Below are positions 7,825 through 18,039 of a stretch of 64,000 bases of DNA, in pieces (position 1 is the first letter of the stretch; the number at the start of each line of letters is the position of its first letter). The stretch covers positions 1,426,001-1,490,000 of the forward strand of contig NZ_CP129963.1 in the NCBI RefSeq assembly GCF_030503615.1, in the 5' to 3' direction. The notes under the pieces were generated by a model. That model saw nothing but the letters and a program-made list of their open reading frames with translations, was not told where the DNA came from and did not search any database. The translations under genes and the position numbers were made by a program. Source of the DNA: Sphingobacterium sp. BN32. Its GTDB lineage: Bacteria > Bacteroidota > Bacteroidia > Sphingobacteriales > Sphingobacteriaceae.

Positions 7825-9714
7825 ATGCAAGAAGAAAAAGGTACAATTTCCATCCATACCGAGAATATTTTTCCGGTAATCAAGAAGTTTTTATACTCGG
7901 ACAATGAGATCTTTTTACGTGAGTTAGTATCGAATGCAGTCGATGCATCTCAAAAAATTAAACGCTTAGGTTCCTTAGGTCAGTTTGCGGGCGAGGTAGG
8001 GGATTTAACAGTCGATGTGAAGTTTGACGAGGCAGCAAAAACGATTACGATCTCAGACCATGGTATCGGGATGACTGCCGAGGAGATTAAAAAGTATATT
8101 AACCAGATTGCTTTTTCGGGAGCAACGGAATTTATGGAGAAATTTAAAGAGGCGAATGATGCAAATGAGATCATTGGTCGCTTTGGATTAGGATTCTACT
8201 CTGCATTTATGGTTGCAGACCGCGTGGAGATCGAATCGTTGTCTTACCAGGAAGGTGCTGAACCGGCACACTGGACTTGTGATGGTAGTACAACATATGA
8301 GATTTCAACAGGAAGCAGAACTACCCGCGGAACGGATGTTATCCTTCATATCAACGAGGATTCTACCGAGTTCTTAAATAAATCAAGAATCCAAGAGATC
8401 TTAGATAAGTATGCCAAGTTTTTACCGATTCCAATTCGTTTCGGCACAAAGTCTACACAAGAACCTGACGGTGAAGACGAAGAAGGAAAACCAAAATACA
8501 AGACGGTTGAAGTCGATAATATTATCAATAATACCAATCCTGCTTGGACGAAATCGCCATCGGAGTTAACTGATCAGGACTATTTAGACTTCTATCGTGA
8601 GTTATATCCATATGCAATGGACGAGCCATTGTTCTGGATTCATTTAAACGTAGACTATCCGTTCAACTTGACCGGTATCTTATACTTCCCTAAGATTAAG
8701 AACGACTTAGAGATCCAACGCAATAAGATCAAGTTATACTCAAGACAGGTGTTTATTACCGACGAGGTAAAAGATATTGTTCCAGAGTTCTTAATGCTAT
8801 TACACGGAGTGATTGACTCTCCGGATATTCCATTGAACGTATCGCGCTCCTTCCTACAGGCGGATAGCAATGTGAAAAAGATCAATAACTACATCACTAA
8901 GAAAGTTGCCGACAAGCTGCAAGAGATCTTTAAATCTGATCGCAAAGGCTTCGAAGAAAAATGGAACGACATCGGTCTGTTCATTAAATACGGTGTGTTG
9001 AGCGATGAGAAGTTCGCAGAGAAAGCTATTGATTTCTGTTTATTACAGGATACACAGGCTGCTTCTTACACGATTAAAGAATTCTATGAGAAAGTAAAGG
9101 ATATCCAAGTTGACAAAAACGGAAATATCGTTTATCTCTATACCAATGATAAAGCACAGCAAGATGGTTTCATTGCTCCAGCCTTGGCAAAGGGATATGA
9201 TGTATTAAATCTGGATGGACCATTAGATACACACTTTGCAGGATTTCTTGAGCAAAAAGGAGGGGAGAAGGTACAGCTAAAACGTGTGGATGCCGATATC
9301 ATCGATAAGTTGATTGAAAAAGACGAGAAGATTGAGCTGAGTCTTTCGGAAGAGCAAAGTAAGAAGGTAAGTGAGACGTTTGAGAAAGCGATTTCTAGAG
9401 CTGATATGAAGGTAGAAGTGGATGCTTTAAATGAAAATGATCTTCCAGTGTCTGTGACATTAGACGAGTTTATGCGTCGAATGAAAGATATGGCAAAAAC
9501 AGGCGGTGGTATGGGATTCTATGGTAATCTACCGGATAACTATAAAGTTACTGTTAATGGAAACCACCCACTCGTAAAACGTATCGTTGAATCCTCAGAA
9601 GAGGACGGCGAAAAGTTAGCGAAACAGGCTTTTGATTTAGCATTATTGTCAAGAGGTTTATTGACAGGAGCAGACTTAACCGCTTTCGTTAAACGCAGTG
9701 TTGAGATGATCTAA
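7825..9714 (+). CDS. htpG: Molecular chaperone HtpG (bacterial Hsp90)
   Basis: ATP-dependent dimeric chaperone of the GHKL superfamily that remodels client proteins in the cytoplasm. The N-terminal ATP pocket shows LRELVSNAVDAS (near residue 32), SDHGIGMT (near 79) and GRFGLGFYSAF (near 119). The middle domain has the conserved LNVSRSFLQ arginine loop (around 338). At 629 residues it has the bacterial length, lacking the charged linker and MEEVD tail of eukaryotic Hsp90. Start ATG 7825 leads into MQEEKGTISIHTEN, typical for Bacteroidetes HtpG. It is monocistronic with its own terminator. Confidence 0.98.
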   Translation: MQEEKGTISIHTENIFPVIKKFLYSDNEIFLRELVSNAVDASQKIKRLGSLGQFAGEVGDLTVDVKFDEAAKTITISDHGIGMTAEEIKKYINQIAFSGATEFMEKFKEANDANEIIGRFGLGFYSAFMVADRVEIESLSYQEGAEPAHWTCDGSTTYEISTGSRTTRGTDVILHINEDSTEFLNKSRIQEILDKYAKFLPIPIRFGTKSTQEPDGEDEEGKPKYKTVEVDNIINNTNPAWTKSPSELTDQDYLDFYRELYPYAMDEPLFWIHLNVDYPFNLTGILYFPKIKNDLEIQRNKIKLYSRQVFITDEVKDIVPEFLMLLHGVIDSPDIPLNVSRSFLQADSNVKKINNYITKKVADKLQEIFKSDRKGFEEKWNDIGLFIKYGVLSDEKFAEKAIDFCLLQDTQAASYTIKEFYEKVKDIQVDKNGNIVYLYTNDKAQQDGFIAPALAKGYDVLNLDGPLDTHFAGFLEQKGGEKVQLKRVDADIIDKLIEKDEKIELSLSEEQSKKVSETFEKAISRADMKVEVDALNENDLPVSVTLDEFMRRMKDMAKTGGGMGFYGNLPDNYKVTVNGNHPLVKRIVESSEEDGEKLAKQAFDLALLSRGLLTGADLTAFVKRSVEMI

Positions 9715-9737
9715 TCGAAAGATTAAGTTTATATAGA

Positions 9738-9773
9738 ATAGCCGCCTGTTTATCACGGGCGGCTATTTTTTTT
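9738..9773 (+). terminator. Terminator of htpG
   Basis: The 9-bp stem ATAGCCGCC/GGCGGCTAT is followed by eight T residues, 23 nt after the stop codon. Confidence 0.92.
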
Positions 9774-9823
9774 GTTGAAGTGCAAGTTTTAAAAGCCGTT
9801 TAGAGGTAAAATCATTAGCGAGC

Positions 9824-10756
9824 TTATTTATTTTTTCGATTCTGGATATTTAAGTACCAGTTTTCACTGATTTTTCGAATTAAAAGTAACAATCGAAGTT
9901 TAGGTTCTATTGTTTTGTTTGTTAGAATGTCGGAAAATCTTATAGCGCGCCACGCTGGATTGTTTGGCGATACGTATTTTTCTGTAGTGAGGAACATTAT
10001 TTTTCCCTGAAGCGTGTCGTACGCACTTTTAAAACCTTCCTTTTTGAAGTATTGAAGACGATTTTGTAGTGCTTCCAGGCTGTCTAAGAATGCTTTCTCT
10101 GACTTTGCCCCCGAAGTAATGCTAAAGTTTCTTTGTCGGTAGTAGTAAAGCTCCAGGTTAAGGAACTTAATGCTTTTGCACCTGTGCAAAACTTCATGGA
10201 TGACAAATTCATCTTCATGTATTTTGCCGTTTGGAAAACGCAGGTTAGACCAAATATGGGCTTTGTAGAGCTTATTCCAAGAAACGATGCTATGGGGGTA
10301 ATGAAATGTGTCTAATGTATTTAGCATTTCATTGTTAGAAAGATTCATTACATCATATCTGGGTAGGTCAGATTTTATGTTGATTGCTGTTCCATCCTCA
10401 AATTTCTCATATAAGCAGAAAATATAATCTGCATCAGATATATTAGAAATCAAATGCTCAAAGAATCTTGGATGAAGGACATCATCGCTATCGACGAAGG
10501 CAATCAGTTCTCCAGAAGCAACATCTAGTCCAGCGTTCCTAGCACTCGACAAACCTCCGTTTGGTTTGTCTACAATCTGAATCCGATCATCTTGCTCCTT
10601 ATACCGCTTACAAATTTTGATGCAATTATCCGTTGACCCATCATTCACGAGAATAATTTCAAGTTCTTTATACGTTTGCGTTATTATAGAATCAAGACAC
10701 TCTTCTAAATATGCTTCCACATTGTATATTGGCACAATAACGCTAATTTTACTCAT
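9824..10756 (-). CDS. Family 2 glycosyltransferase
   Basis: A 310-residue GT-A fold enzyme that transfers a sugar from a nucleotide-sugar donor, probably in exopolysaccharide or surface-glycan assembly. It opens with ISVIVPIYNVEAYLEECLDS, then has NDGSTDN (about residue 38), GGLSSARNAG, and the metal-binding FVDSDD (about 90). There is no membrane segment, so it should act at the cytoplasmic face. It lies 12 nt downstream of the flippase gene on the same strand, so both are one transcription unit. No other polysaccharide genes are nearby. Donor and acceptor cannot be inferred. Confidence 0.9.
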   Translation of the reverse strand: MSKISVIVPIYNVEAYLEECLDSIITQTYKELEIILVNDGSTDNCIKICKRYKEQDDRIQIVDKPNGGLSSARNAGLDVASGELIAFVDSDDVLHPRFFEHLISNISDADYIFCLYEKFEDGTAINIKSDLPRYDVMNLSNNEMLNTLDTFHYPHSIVSWNKLYKAHIWSNLRFPNGKIHEDEFVIHEVLHRCKSIKFLNLELYYYRQRNFSITSGAKSEKAFLDSLEALQNRLQYFKKEGFKSAYDTLQGKIMFLTTEKYVSPNNPAWRAIRFSDILTNKTIEPKLRLLLLIRKISENWYLNIQNRKNK

Positions 10757-10768
10757 ACTCTTAATTAA

Positions 10769-12304
10769 TTATTTATTTACGGAATTTATTTTTGCTTTTA
10801 CTAGGTTGATAGCTTTATTACGAGTGGCTTTGTCGAAACGAAGGCCAATAGCGATAGCCAAAAGAATCATACCCAATAGAATTGTATTTAATAGGAAGCG
10901 AAGCCAGGAGTCTATTTCGAACAAATGTAACATCTTCCATCCATAGGAAACGGCAAGTAAAATCACAAAACATAGCAATCCAAACAGTAACTTTTTATAG
11001 AAAAAGCCGAGATCTAAGTTTAGGTACTTGGCTGCATAAATTGGGGTGAAAGTAAGATGGTTCAATAAGCCCACGATAAATCCGGCGGCCGGAATAGAAT
11101 AGATGCCGAGATCTGTATTTTTATAGAGGACAATCACAGTAGTAAAATTCAAAATAGAAATAAAAATCCCCCAGATGGAAAGTAACTTAAGCTTGTTCGT
11201 TACAACGAATACATGATACACGGTTTCAATGCACCCGTGTACAATCATTGGCGTTAAGGTAAGAATGGAAATAATATACAGCGCTTTAAAGTCTTGATCG
11301 GGTAGCCAAAGTTGATAAAACTCTGTTCCATAAATATAAAATATGGCCATAGGGATCATCAGGATCAGAAAAATAAGCTTAAAAGAAAAGTTTAGGATGT
11401 CGAGCAATTTTTCCTTCTCATTCTTAGCGTACGCTTTAATCATTTCGGGCAGAAAGACCGGAACAATAATTCCCAATAGCAATTGTAACGCATTAGGAGC
11501 TAATTTAGTCAGCGATAATAAACCCATCGCCGAAGCATCGAAGAGTTTATTAGCAATTAACAAATCGATCTGTGAGTTGACAACGTTCGATAGTGCGCCA
11601 ACCGAATTCCAAACGCCAGAAGATAACATGACTACTAAAGCCGCAGTAGAGAAATCCTTGAAATTTATTCGTACTTCCGGCATAATTTTCTTGGAAAAAC
11701 GATAATTGGCAAATCCGAAATAAAAGGAAGTAAAGACAGTTACGACCCCTAAAAAATATATTTTTGGCACGAAAAAATAAAACAACGCGATGATTCCAAC
11801 GAGCCGAATCATGTTGATAATGATGTTGTTAATTGCGAGTTTATCTAATCTGTTCACTGCAAATGCTAATGCAGAGAATGCGGTTGTCGAAATATTTGTT
11901 ATCAAACCGATGAACATAAAGGCAAAAAGCAGTTTTACATCGGTTACTAGCGGAATAGGGATGTCAAGTATCCTATCCAGAAAGAGGCAACATAAACCGC
12001 CAACAATAAAGAAGAATATTGAAATCAAAAAGTTTCCAACCAAAACCGAGTTGAAATATACATTGACCTGTTTTAAGTCTTTTTGCTCAAGACTGATGGT
12101 AATGAATCTTGCCGACATGGAGTTTAATGCCGTAGTCAAGATTCCTGCATACATGATAAAGTTATTGGATAAAGAGAAAAAACCATATGACTCTTTTCCC
12201 AAGGCGGAGACAATATATGGAGTTAGGAAAAACGTTATTCCAACGCCCGAAAGCGCACTCAAGAAATTAGAAATTAGATTTATAAGGAAACGTTTTTTAT
12301 CCAT
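10769..12304 (-). CDS. Polysaccharide flippase of the Wzx/MATE-like superfamily
   Basis: A 511-residue integral membrane protein with about 12-14 hydrophobic segments. It begins MDKKRFLINLISNFLSAL and continues GVGITFFLTPYIVSALG, the usual opening of Wzx-type lipid-linked oligosaccharide flippases. These move undecaprenyl-linked glycans across the inner membrane. The glycosyltransferase gene follows 12 nt later, and a -7 element about 120 nt upstream suggests a leader of roughly 110 nt. Codon use looks like that of neighbouring genes, but an isolated flippase plus one transferase suggests a remnant or satellite of a larger glycan locus. Confidence 0.88.
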   Translation of the reverse strand: MDKKRFLINLISNFLSALSGVGITFFLTPYIVSALGKESYGFFSLSNNFIMYAGILTTALNSMSARFITISLEQKDLKQVNVYFNSVLVGNFLISIFFFIVGGLCCLFLDRILDIPIPLVTDVKLLFAFMFIGLITNISTTAFSALAFAVNRLDKLAINNIIINMIRLVGIIALFYFFVPKIYFLGVVTVFTSFYFGFANYRFSKKIMPEVRINFKDFSTAALVVMLSSGVWNSVGALSNVVNSQIDLLIANKLFDASAMGLLSLTKLAPNALQLLLGIIVPVFLPEMIKAYAKNEKEKLLDILNFSFKLIFLILMIPMAIFYIYGTEFYQLWLPDQDFKALYIISILTLTPMIVHGCIETVYHVFVVTNKLKLLSIWGIFISILNFTTVIVLYKNTDLGIYSIPAAGFIVGLLNHLTFTPIYAAKYLNLDLGFFYKKLLFGLLCFVILLAVSYGWKMLHLFEIDSWLRFLLNTILLGMILLAIAIGLRFDKATRNKAINLVKAKINSVNK

Positions 12305-12758
12305 TCTAAAATTGAAATATTTTCTGCCAACATTTATTTTGTTGAATCCATTTTTTAACTACTTAATCGAGCTATATAAAAAGATAGACCAAAACTCGGG
12401 AATACCGTCTTAATTTTGTTGGGCAAAGATATCAGTTACTAAATTCCTTCTGATTGTACATTTATGCTAATGTAGTTAATCGGTGACAGTTATTTTAGAA
12501 GAATGAATATTTTACGTATTGCTTTTCTAATTTTTACCATGACAAATTCTTTTAAGGGATATTTTGTTCTTAACACTTTTTAACGACTTCGCCTTTAAAC
12601 TCTAACACCCATTTTTTACTCTTATCCATACAAAGACAATAAAAAGTGTACCTGCAGGTAGCAGATTTATTTTAACAGCTTTTAACAATTGTCGATTAAA
12701 CTATTGAGTATAAAGAATATCAAAAGAATATAAGTTGAACAATTAAAGTATCGTTCCT
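12305..12758. other. Intergenic region between divergent genes
   Basis: This 454-nt AT-rich gap separates the flippase gene (-) from the DUF4890-like gene (+). I see one -7 element for the flippase operon at 12424-12431 and no repeat, RNA gene or convincing coding frame. No clear promoter for the + strand gene was found. Confidence 0.6.
12424..12431 (-). promoter_or_regulatory. -7 promoter element for the flippase operon
   Basis: CAAAGATA on the plus strand reads TATCTTTG on the minus strand, a full match to TAnnTTTG, 119 nt before the flippase start codon. Confidence 0.5.
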
Positions 12759-13274
12759 ATGAAAAAGTTATTAAGCATGGCAGTATTTATGGCTGGATTA
12801 ACAGGTCTTACTTACGCACAAAGTACAAATACAGAAGTTGAAAATAAAGATCCAAAAACGAAAGAAGTTCGTCAAGAACGCAACGGTCGTATGCATATGA
12901 AGCGCCACGGCGATATGATGAATAAAACGCCAGAGCAAATTGCGCAGGCGAAAACGGATCGCTTAGATAAGGAGTTGAAATTCTCTGATAAGCAAAAGAA
13001 AGATGTTTATGCTTACCATTTATCGCAAGCACAAGAGTGGAAAGCGAAAGCTGAAGCTCGCAAAGCAGAGCGTCAGGCTCGTATGAATGAAATGAAAGCC
13101 GATCGTCAAGCATTTGAAAATCTATTGACACCGGAGCAAAAAGAAATTTATAAAAATAAGTTGGCCGAAAGAAAGCAACGTTTTGACAAGGCGCCGCGTA
13201 AAGAACAGCGTAAAGGTGGAAAAGGCAACTTTAAACCTGTTGAAACTACTGATCAGTCAACAGATAAAGTATAG
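12759..13274 (+). CDS. Secreted DUF4890-like charged helical protein
   Basis: A 171-residue protein with a cleavable signal peptide (MKKLLSMAVFMAGLTGLTYAQ, likely cut after TYA). The mature part is helical and rich in Lys, Arg, Glu and Gln. Two motifs recall Spy/CpxP-type LTxxQ repeats: DKELKFSDKQKKDVY (about residues 69-83) and FENLLTPEQKEIYKNKL (about 117-133). Bacteroidetes proteins of this form are annotated DUF4890. By analogy it may be a periplasmic chaperone or envelope-stress sensor, but this is inference. The 454-nt upstream region and terminator suggest a single-gene unit. Confidence 0.75.
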   Translation: MKKLLSMAVFMAGLTGLTYAQSTNTEVENKDPKTKEVRQERNGRMHMKRHGDMMNKTPEQIAQAKTDRLDKELKFSDKQKKDVYAYHLSQAQEWKAKAEARKAERQARMNEMKADRQAFENLLTPEQKEIYKNKLAERKQRFDKAPRKEQRKGGKGNFKPVETTDQSTDKV

Positions 13275-13340
13275 TTCATAATTAAAACAGTAAGTTTTAA
13301 AGGTTATATATTAGTTAGTGGTTATATGTTTAATTGATGA

Positions 13341-13364
13341 AGGTCCCGCAGTGATGCGGGGCCT
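13341..13364. terminator. Terminator between convergent genes
   Basis: The 10-bp stem AGGTCCCGCA/TGCGGGGCCT (one G-T pair) with a 4-nt loop lies between the DUF4890-like gene and the end of sbcC, followed by a T-rich stretch on the plus strand. Confidence 0.7.
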
Positions 13365-13382
13365 TTCATATTTATTTAATTT

Positions 13383-16300
13383 TTAATTGCTCGAATGTGA
13401 TACGCGACTTCCTTTTTCATGATCTTTTATAATCGTTATTGAGCTCGGAATTCGTTCTTTCAATTCCTCGACATGTGAAATGATGCCCACTACGCGGTTC
13501 TCCTGATGTAAATACTGTAAAGTATCAAATACCGTATTGATGCTGTCGGCATCTTGCGTGCCGAAACCTTCATCGATAAAGAAGAAGTTGCGATCCGCTT
13601 TATTCAGCGATTGAATATTCTCCGCTAGTGCCAATGCCAGGCATAAGGAAGCTTGGAAAGACTGACCACCAGAAAGTGTCTTTACCGAACGACGATGCCC
13701 GTCATTAAGGTAGTCTACGACTTCAAATTCATTATTTTCATTCACCGTCAAACTCAATTGATTTCTCGTCAAACGATGGAAACGATGGTTTGCCATTTCG
13801 CACATTTGACGCAAGTGAATGCTGGAAATATAATTCACGAAGCCATTTCCTTTAAAGAGATTCTCCAGCGTTTTTAAGTTGCTTCCTCTGTTTGACAATT
13901 TGTCAAACTCTTCAAGCAATTTTTCTTTTTTGCCAAATTCAACCGTAATAAAGGAAAGTTCCTTTTCTAGAGCACCTGTTAAAGCCAATTGCAATTCTAA
14001 TTCCTCTTTCTTCAGCGCAAAGAGATCAGCAGTTGTCTCCAGTTCTTCTTCGGTAAATGCTTTGTTCGACAAAAACTCGTTCAACGAAGCAATTTGCGAT
14101 TCTAAGACCTCCAAACGAATATAAAACTGCTGTATTTCTTGTCTGTACTGCTCGACAGGAATCGACCGCCGAATAATCTGCTGTACTTCGGTGATGTCGT
14201 TAAATTGGAATTCCTTCAACAGTTTTGCCAATTGTTCTTGACGCGCTTTAATCTGTTGATTATAGATGCTCAACTGTTCTTTCGAGCTATTATACTGCCC
14301 CACAATCTCCGCCAGTTTTGTTTTAAACGTGTTGATTTTTTGCGTCAGTTGAAGATATGTGCTCTCGATATTAATAATCCGGTTATCCAGATTGAGCTTG
14401 TCGTGCTTGATTTCATCAATAGCAGTATCCTTGAAATCTTCCCATTGTATTTGCTGCAATAAGCCTTTGCTATGAATGCTCAATCCCTGTACTACAGCGA
14501 TCTCGTTACGGAAACTATCCAATCCTTTTTCAAATTTGCTGATATTTGACTGTGTTTCCTGTAACTCTTCACGCTTTTGTTTAATCTGAAGCTCAAGATT
14601 GGCAGATTGTTCCTCATTAACCTTCAGCTTCTGCTTTTGTGCTTCAAATGCACTGCTATCTTCCGTTGAGTAACCCGTCCATCCAAACGTTGATATGTGC
14701 GAGTCTAGCGCGCCCTGCAACAGCTCAAGTGAAGCCAACAATTGCTTTTCAGAACTTCTTTTACCAATTAATGCGACATTGCATTTCGTCAATCTATCTT
14801 TTACCTGCAAGAACTCACGTTTGCTCTGCTCTAGCTCATTCTTAACGCGTTCATTTGCTTCTAATTCGTCATGAACATGAGCGGAATGCATGGGCTGTGG
14901 ATGATCTAAAGCGCCACAGAGCGGGCAGGGCTGACCATGTTGTAAATCACTCGCAAACCCGGCCAGACGAGCCTGTACCTTTAACTGAGTTTCTTGATCA
15001 CGCTGCTTCAGCATTTGTTGTTCGATCAAATTAAGCTCATTATTTAGCATTTGCTCCCAATTGCTTTCGAGATATCCTGCGGAACTGATGATTGAAAGCT
15101 CGTCAGCAATTTCAACTTGAGTCGCCTGAAGCTGCTCTAGCATTTGCTTTTCCTGTTGCTGCAAGCTTTCCTTACGCTGATACCATTTTTCCATATCGAT
15201 AAGCTGCGTCGTATCAATCTTCTCAGCCTTCAATACTTCCAACTGTTTCTCTAGCTCAGCGAGCTTATTGGTAATAATGTCTTCGGTCGCCTTCGCTTTG
15301 ATAACAAGAGGCTCGCCCTTTGCTATGCGATGCTGCAGCTCCTGTTCTTTCTTATCGTTCTCCTTTATCTGTAAAAGATGTTTGTAGTCCTCTGCTTTTG
15401 CTCTAAGCGTATTAATGCCTAGGTAATCCTTCTGTATATCCTGAATTTCCTTCTCTAATACATCGATTTCATACGATTGACGCTCTTTGCTTGCTTGAAA
15501 GTTTTCAATCTTATGGATAAGGGATTCCCGATCAACATTGAGCGACTGTATTTGATTTAATGGCTCCCGAAAAGCATTGGAAGTCTTCTCGTAACGATTA
15601 AGTTCCTGCTCTTGTTGTTTAACCTTCTCTTTCTTACTCGATAACTCCTGATACTGATTAGTCTTCGATTGTAGCTCGTTCTGTTTGTCCTTATATTCTT
15701 GTAGCGACTGAACCTTCTGCAACAATTCTTGATATCCCTGTTTGGTGATTTCCAGGCTTTCTTTTGCTTCCTCGACTTCTTTCTTTTTTAAGGCCAATGC
15801 TTCTGCAGAAATGCTCTCGAAGCCAGACAGCGCACCGCGCATATTCTCAAGCTTACGATTATTTTGCGCCTGCAGCATACCCACTTTCGGACCCAAATCA
15901 AACTTGTTCAGGTAAAAGATCTCTTTCATCATTTCTGAACGGTCTTTACCTTTAAGCTCTAAGAATTCTTTGAATTGCCCTTGCGGAATAATAATGGTTC
16001 TCCGGAAATTAGCATAGGAGAGGTTGGTCACCTTCGCGCCGTCAGCAGATTCCAAGGGCGTCCAGTTATTATCCTTCCACTCATAGGCGGTTCTTTCAAT
16101 AGTCGTCGTGTCTTCAAAATTCTTACGACGCTTCCATTGTGCAACGAAACGATACTTCTTGTTTTCAAAATTGAGAAACTCAAATACAATCAGTGTTTGA
16201 TTGGACTTCAGGTTCATCATATTATAAGCCCGCTTATCGGTTTTGTTCAGCCTTTCAGTGTCGCCAAACAAAGCGAAGCTTATCGCCTCCAAAATGGAAG

Positions 16301-16424
16301 ACTTTCCAGACCCTACGGTTCCGAATATGCCAAAAAGGCCCGATTCGGTCAGTTGAGTAAAATCTATTTCTTGCTTTTCTTGATAGGAGTATAACCCTTC
16401 AATACTGAGATATAGTGGCAGCAT
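13383..16424 (-). CDS. sbcC: Exonuclease SbcCD, ATPase subunit SbcC
   Basis: Rad50-like ATPase that works with SbcD to cut DNA hairpins and process blocked double-strand ends. At 1013 residues it has the usual length. Walker A GTVGSGKS lies at 35-42. Two antiparallel coiled coils flank a zinc-hook motif CPLC at about 499-502. The C-terminal head has LSGGQ (about 916) and Walker B FFFIDEGFGTQD. The start MLPLYLSIEGLYSYQ is canonical. The start lies 2 nt after the sbcD stop, so the two are translationally coupled. Its hairpin-cutting role is notable given the long palindromes in this window. Confidence 0.96.
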   Translation of the reverse strand: MLPLYLSIEGLYSYQEKQEIDFTQLTESGLFGIFGTVGSGKSSILEAISFALFGDTERLNKTDKRAYNMMNLKSNQTLIVFEFLNFENKKYRFVAQWKRRKNFEDTTTIERTAYEWKDNNWTPLESADGAKVTNLSYANFRRTIIIPQGQFKEFLELKGKDRSEMMKEIFYLNKFDLGPKVGMLQAQNNRKLENMRGALSGFESISAEALALKKKEVEEAKESLEITKQGYQELLQKVQSLQEYKDKQNELQSKTNQYQELSSKKEKVKQQEQELNRYEKTSNAFREPLNQIQSLNVDRESLIHKIENFQASKERQSYEIDVLEKEIQDIQKDYLGINTLRAKAEDYKHLLQIKENDKKEQELQHRIAKGEPLVIKAKATEDIITNKLAELEKQLEVLKAEKIDTTQLIDMEKWYQRKESLQQQEKQMLEQLQATQVEIADELSIISSAGYLESNWEQMLNNELNLIEQQMLKQRDQETQLKVQARLAGFASDLQHGQPCPLCGALDHPQPMHSAHVHDELEANERVKNELEQSKREFLQVKDRLTKCNVALIGKRSSEKQLLASLELLQGALDSHISTFGWTGYSTEDSSAFEAQKQKLKVNEEQSANLELQIKQKREELQETQSNISKFEKGLDSFRNEIAVVQGLSIHSKGLLQQIQWEDFKDTAIDEIKHDKLNLDNRIINIESTYLQLTQKINTFKTKLAEIVGQYNSSKEQLSIYNQQIKARQEQLAKLLKEFQFNDITEVQQIIRRSIPVEQYRQEIQQFYIRLEVLESQIASLNEFLSNKAFTEEELETTADLFALKKEELELQLALTGALEKELSFITVEFGKKEKLLEEFDKLSNRGSNLKTLENLFKGNGFVNYISSIHLRQMCEMANHRFHRLTRNQLSLTVNENNEFEVVDYLNDGHRRSVKTLSGGQSFQASLCLALALAENIQSLNKADRNFFFIDEGFGTQDADSINTVFDTLQYLHQENRVVGIISHVEELKERIPSSITIIKDHEKGSRVSHSSN

Positions 16425-16426
16425 AC

Positions 16427-17653
16427 TTAATCTTCTTTTTCTAAGGTGTTTGTACTGACTTCGTCAAATAAATCCAAAAGCTCGGAATTTGGTTCTTGCC
16501 CATATTTTGACTTGAAATAATCTTTGAACAGATCTTTGATATCCTGATCGAGATTAATGCTTTGACTGCAAGTTGCAGTGTCCGCCTGCTTGGATACAAC
16601 AGGGATAATATGGATGATGCCATCGTGGCTCTCATGTATCAGCTTTAAATCAATCGCAGAAATATAGGTTTCGCTTTCCAAGGTCAGTTCAACCAATGCA
16701 TTTTGGTTATCATGCAACCAAACAATTGCTTCATCAATATCATCGAATCGCTTACGGAATAAGGGCTTTCCTTTTTCCAACGCTACGTTTCGATATTGCG
16801 CATTTCCTTTCGGCTCGATATCAACAATAACCACTTGTTTTTGCTGACCTGCTTCGGAAAAGGAATAGCAAAGGGGACTGCTCGGATAAATTACCGGAGC
16901 TGTGTCTTGCCCGATTTCATGGAATCGATGTAAGTGTCCTAATGCTGTGTATTGGATTTGCTTAGGGATAGCATCTGAGTATACCAGATCAGCATATCCT
17001 AGACGCAGCGGTTTTTCGCCCTCTGGTTCTTCGAGAATCTCACCTCCGCGTTTTAGCATATATAGATGACTTGTCAATATATTAACGCCATAGTCGTCGC
17101 AATAGCGCATAGCGAGATCTGTCCAGCTTTGTTTTAAAGATTCGTGCAACTGCGCGGCCTTGTCTTCGAAACCCAAGAACTGCTTCAGCCTAATCTCATT
17201 GGCGAAGGCGGTGCTTAAAATACGTATTGGATAATAATATTTTGGCAGCTTTATCTCAACGAATCCTTTGTCAGAACGGATGATCTCAAACCCATTTTCT
17301 ACAGACAGCGGACGAGTTTCCTGGTTTGGATAACCAAAGAATAAAATACCGCATTCCCGGGCTAAAGGATCCGGCGAATCGATGCGATCCGGCGAATCAT
17401 GATTGCCCGCGATCGCAATAACAGGACGCTTGCCGTTCTTGGATAACTGCTTTAAAGTTTTGTATAATAATTCTGTTGCTTCTACAGGCGGGTTGAAGGT
17501 GTCGAAAAGATCACCTGCCACGATAACTAAATCAACTCCTTCCTTGTCGGCTATCGCGCAAATCTCCGCTAATACCTCGCGTTGCTCTTCCAATCGCGAA
17601 TAGAAATCCAGTCGTTTGCCTAAATGCCAATCTGCAGTGTGTAATATGCGCAT
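16427..17653 (-). CDS. sbcD: Exonuclease SbcCD, nuclease subunit SbcD
   Basis: Mre11-like metallophosphoesterase, the nuclease half of SbcCD. It has 408 residues with phosphodiesterase motifs in order: ADWHLGK (residues 7-13), VAGDLFD (about 46), GNHDSPDR (about 83), LTSHLYM and LGHLHR, together supplying the two-manganese site. The C-terminal part is the capping domain. It is first in the sbcDC operon, with 2 nt to sbcC. The minus-strand upstream sequence TAATTTTAG weakly resembles a -7 element. Confidence 0.96.
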   Translation of the reverse strand: MRILHTADWHLGKRLDFYSRLEEQREVLAEICAIADKEGVDLVIVAGDLFDTFNPPVEATELLYKTLKQLSKNGKRPVIAIAGNHDSPDRIDSPDPLARECGILFFGYPNQETRPLSVENGFEIIRSDKGFVEIKLPKYYYPIRILSTAFANEIRLKQFLGFEDKAAQLHESLKQSWTDLAMRYCDDYGVNILTSHLYMLKRGGEILEEPEGEKPLRLGYADLVYSDAIPKQIQYTALGHLHRFHEIGQDTAPVIYPSSPLCYSFSEAGQQKQVVIVDIEPKGNAQYRNVALEKGKPLFRKRFDDIDEAIVWLHDNQNALVELTLESETYISAIDLKLIHESHDGIIHIIPVVSKQADTATCSQSINLDQDIKDLFKDYFKSKYGQEPNSELLDLFDEVSTNTLEKED

Positions 17654-17754
17654 CTAAAAGTATTTTGTAAAGGTGATGGCTAAAATTAACGAATTTTTAG
17701 GATGCAGATGGTTAATAAATGTGAAAGTATAGGAGGGGAGGTAGCGAGGAAAGC

Positions 17755-18033
17755 CTATTTGGAGTCGGAATGGCCTAAGAACTTTTCAGGGTTTACCTTA
17801 TTGCGAACCAATTGTTTAAGTTCTTTAATTTCGGGGAATCTGCCTTCGCGCTTTCGGTCAAAGATTAGCTCATCATCGACGTAAATTGTGTAACGGCCGC
17901 TTATTTCGCTTGGTTGAAGCGTGATGCCATAAACATCATCTGTAAATGTGGTTAGCAGCTCTTGAGCCATATAAGCAGCTCGGAGCATCCAACCACATTT
18001 AGGGCAATATTCTATGCGAATTGTTGGTTTCAA
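17755..18033 (-). CDS. SelT/SelW/SelH-type (Rdx family) redox protein
   Basis: A 92-residue thioredoxin-like protein of the Rdx family, in which selenocysteine or cysteine sits in a CxxC/CxxU motif. Here the site is CPKC (residues 9-12) in IEYCPKCGW, the all-cysteine bacterial form. The downstream pattern SGRYTIYVDDELIFDRKREGRFPEIKELKQLVR matches the family beta-alpha ending. It begins 6 nt after the diheme cytochrome gene, so the two are co-transcribed. Its redox partner is unknown; the neighbouring cytochrome is a candidate by context only. Confidence 0.88.
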   Translation of the reverse strand: MKPTIRIEYCPKCGWMLRAAYMAQELLTTFTDDVYGITLQPSEISGRYTIYVDDELIFDRKREGRFPEIKELKQLVRNKVNPEKFLGHSDSK

Positions 18034-18039
18034 TACGTT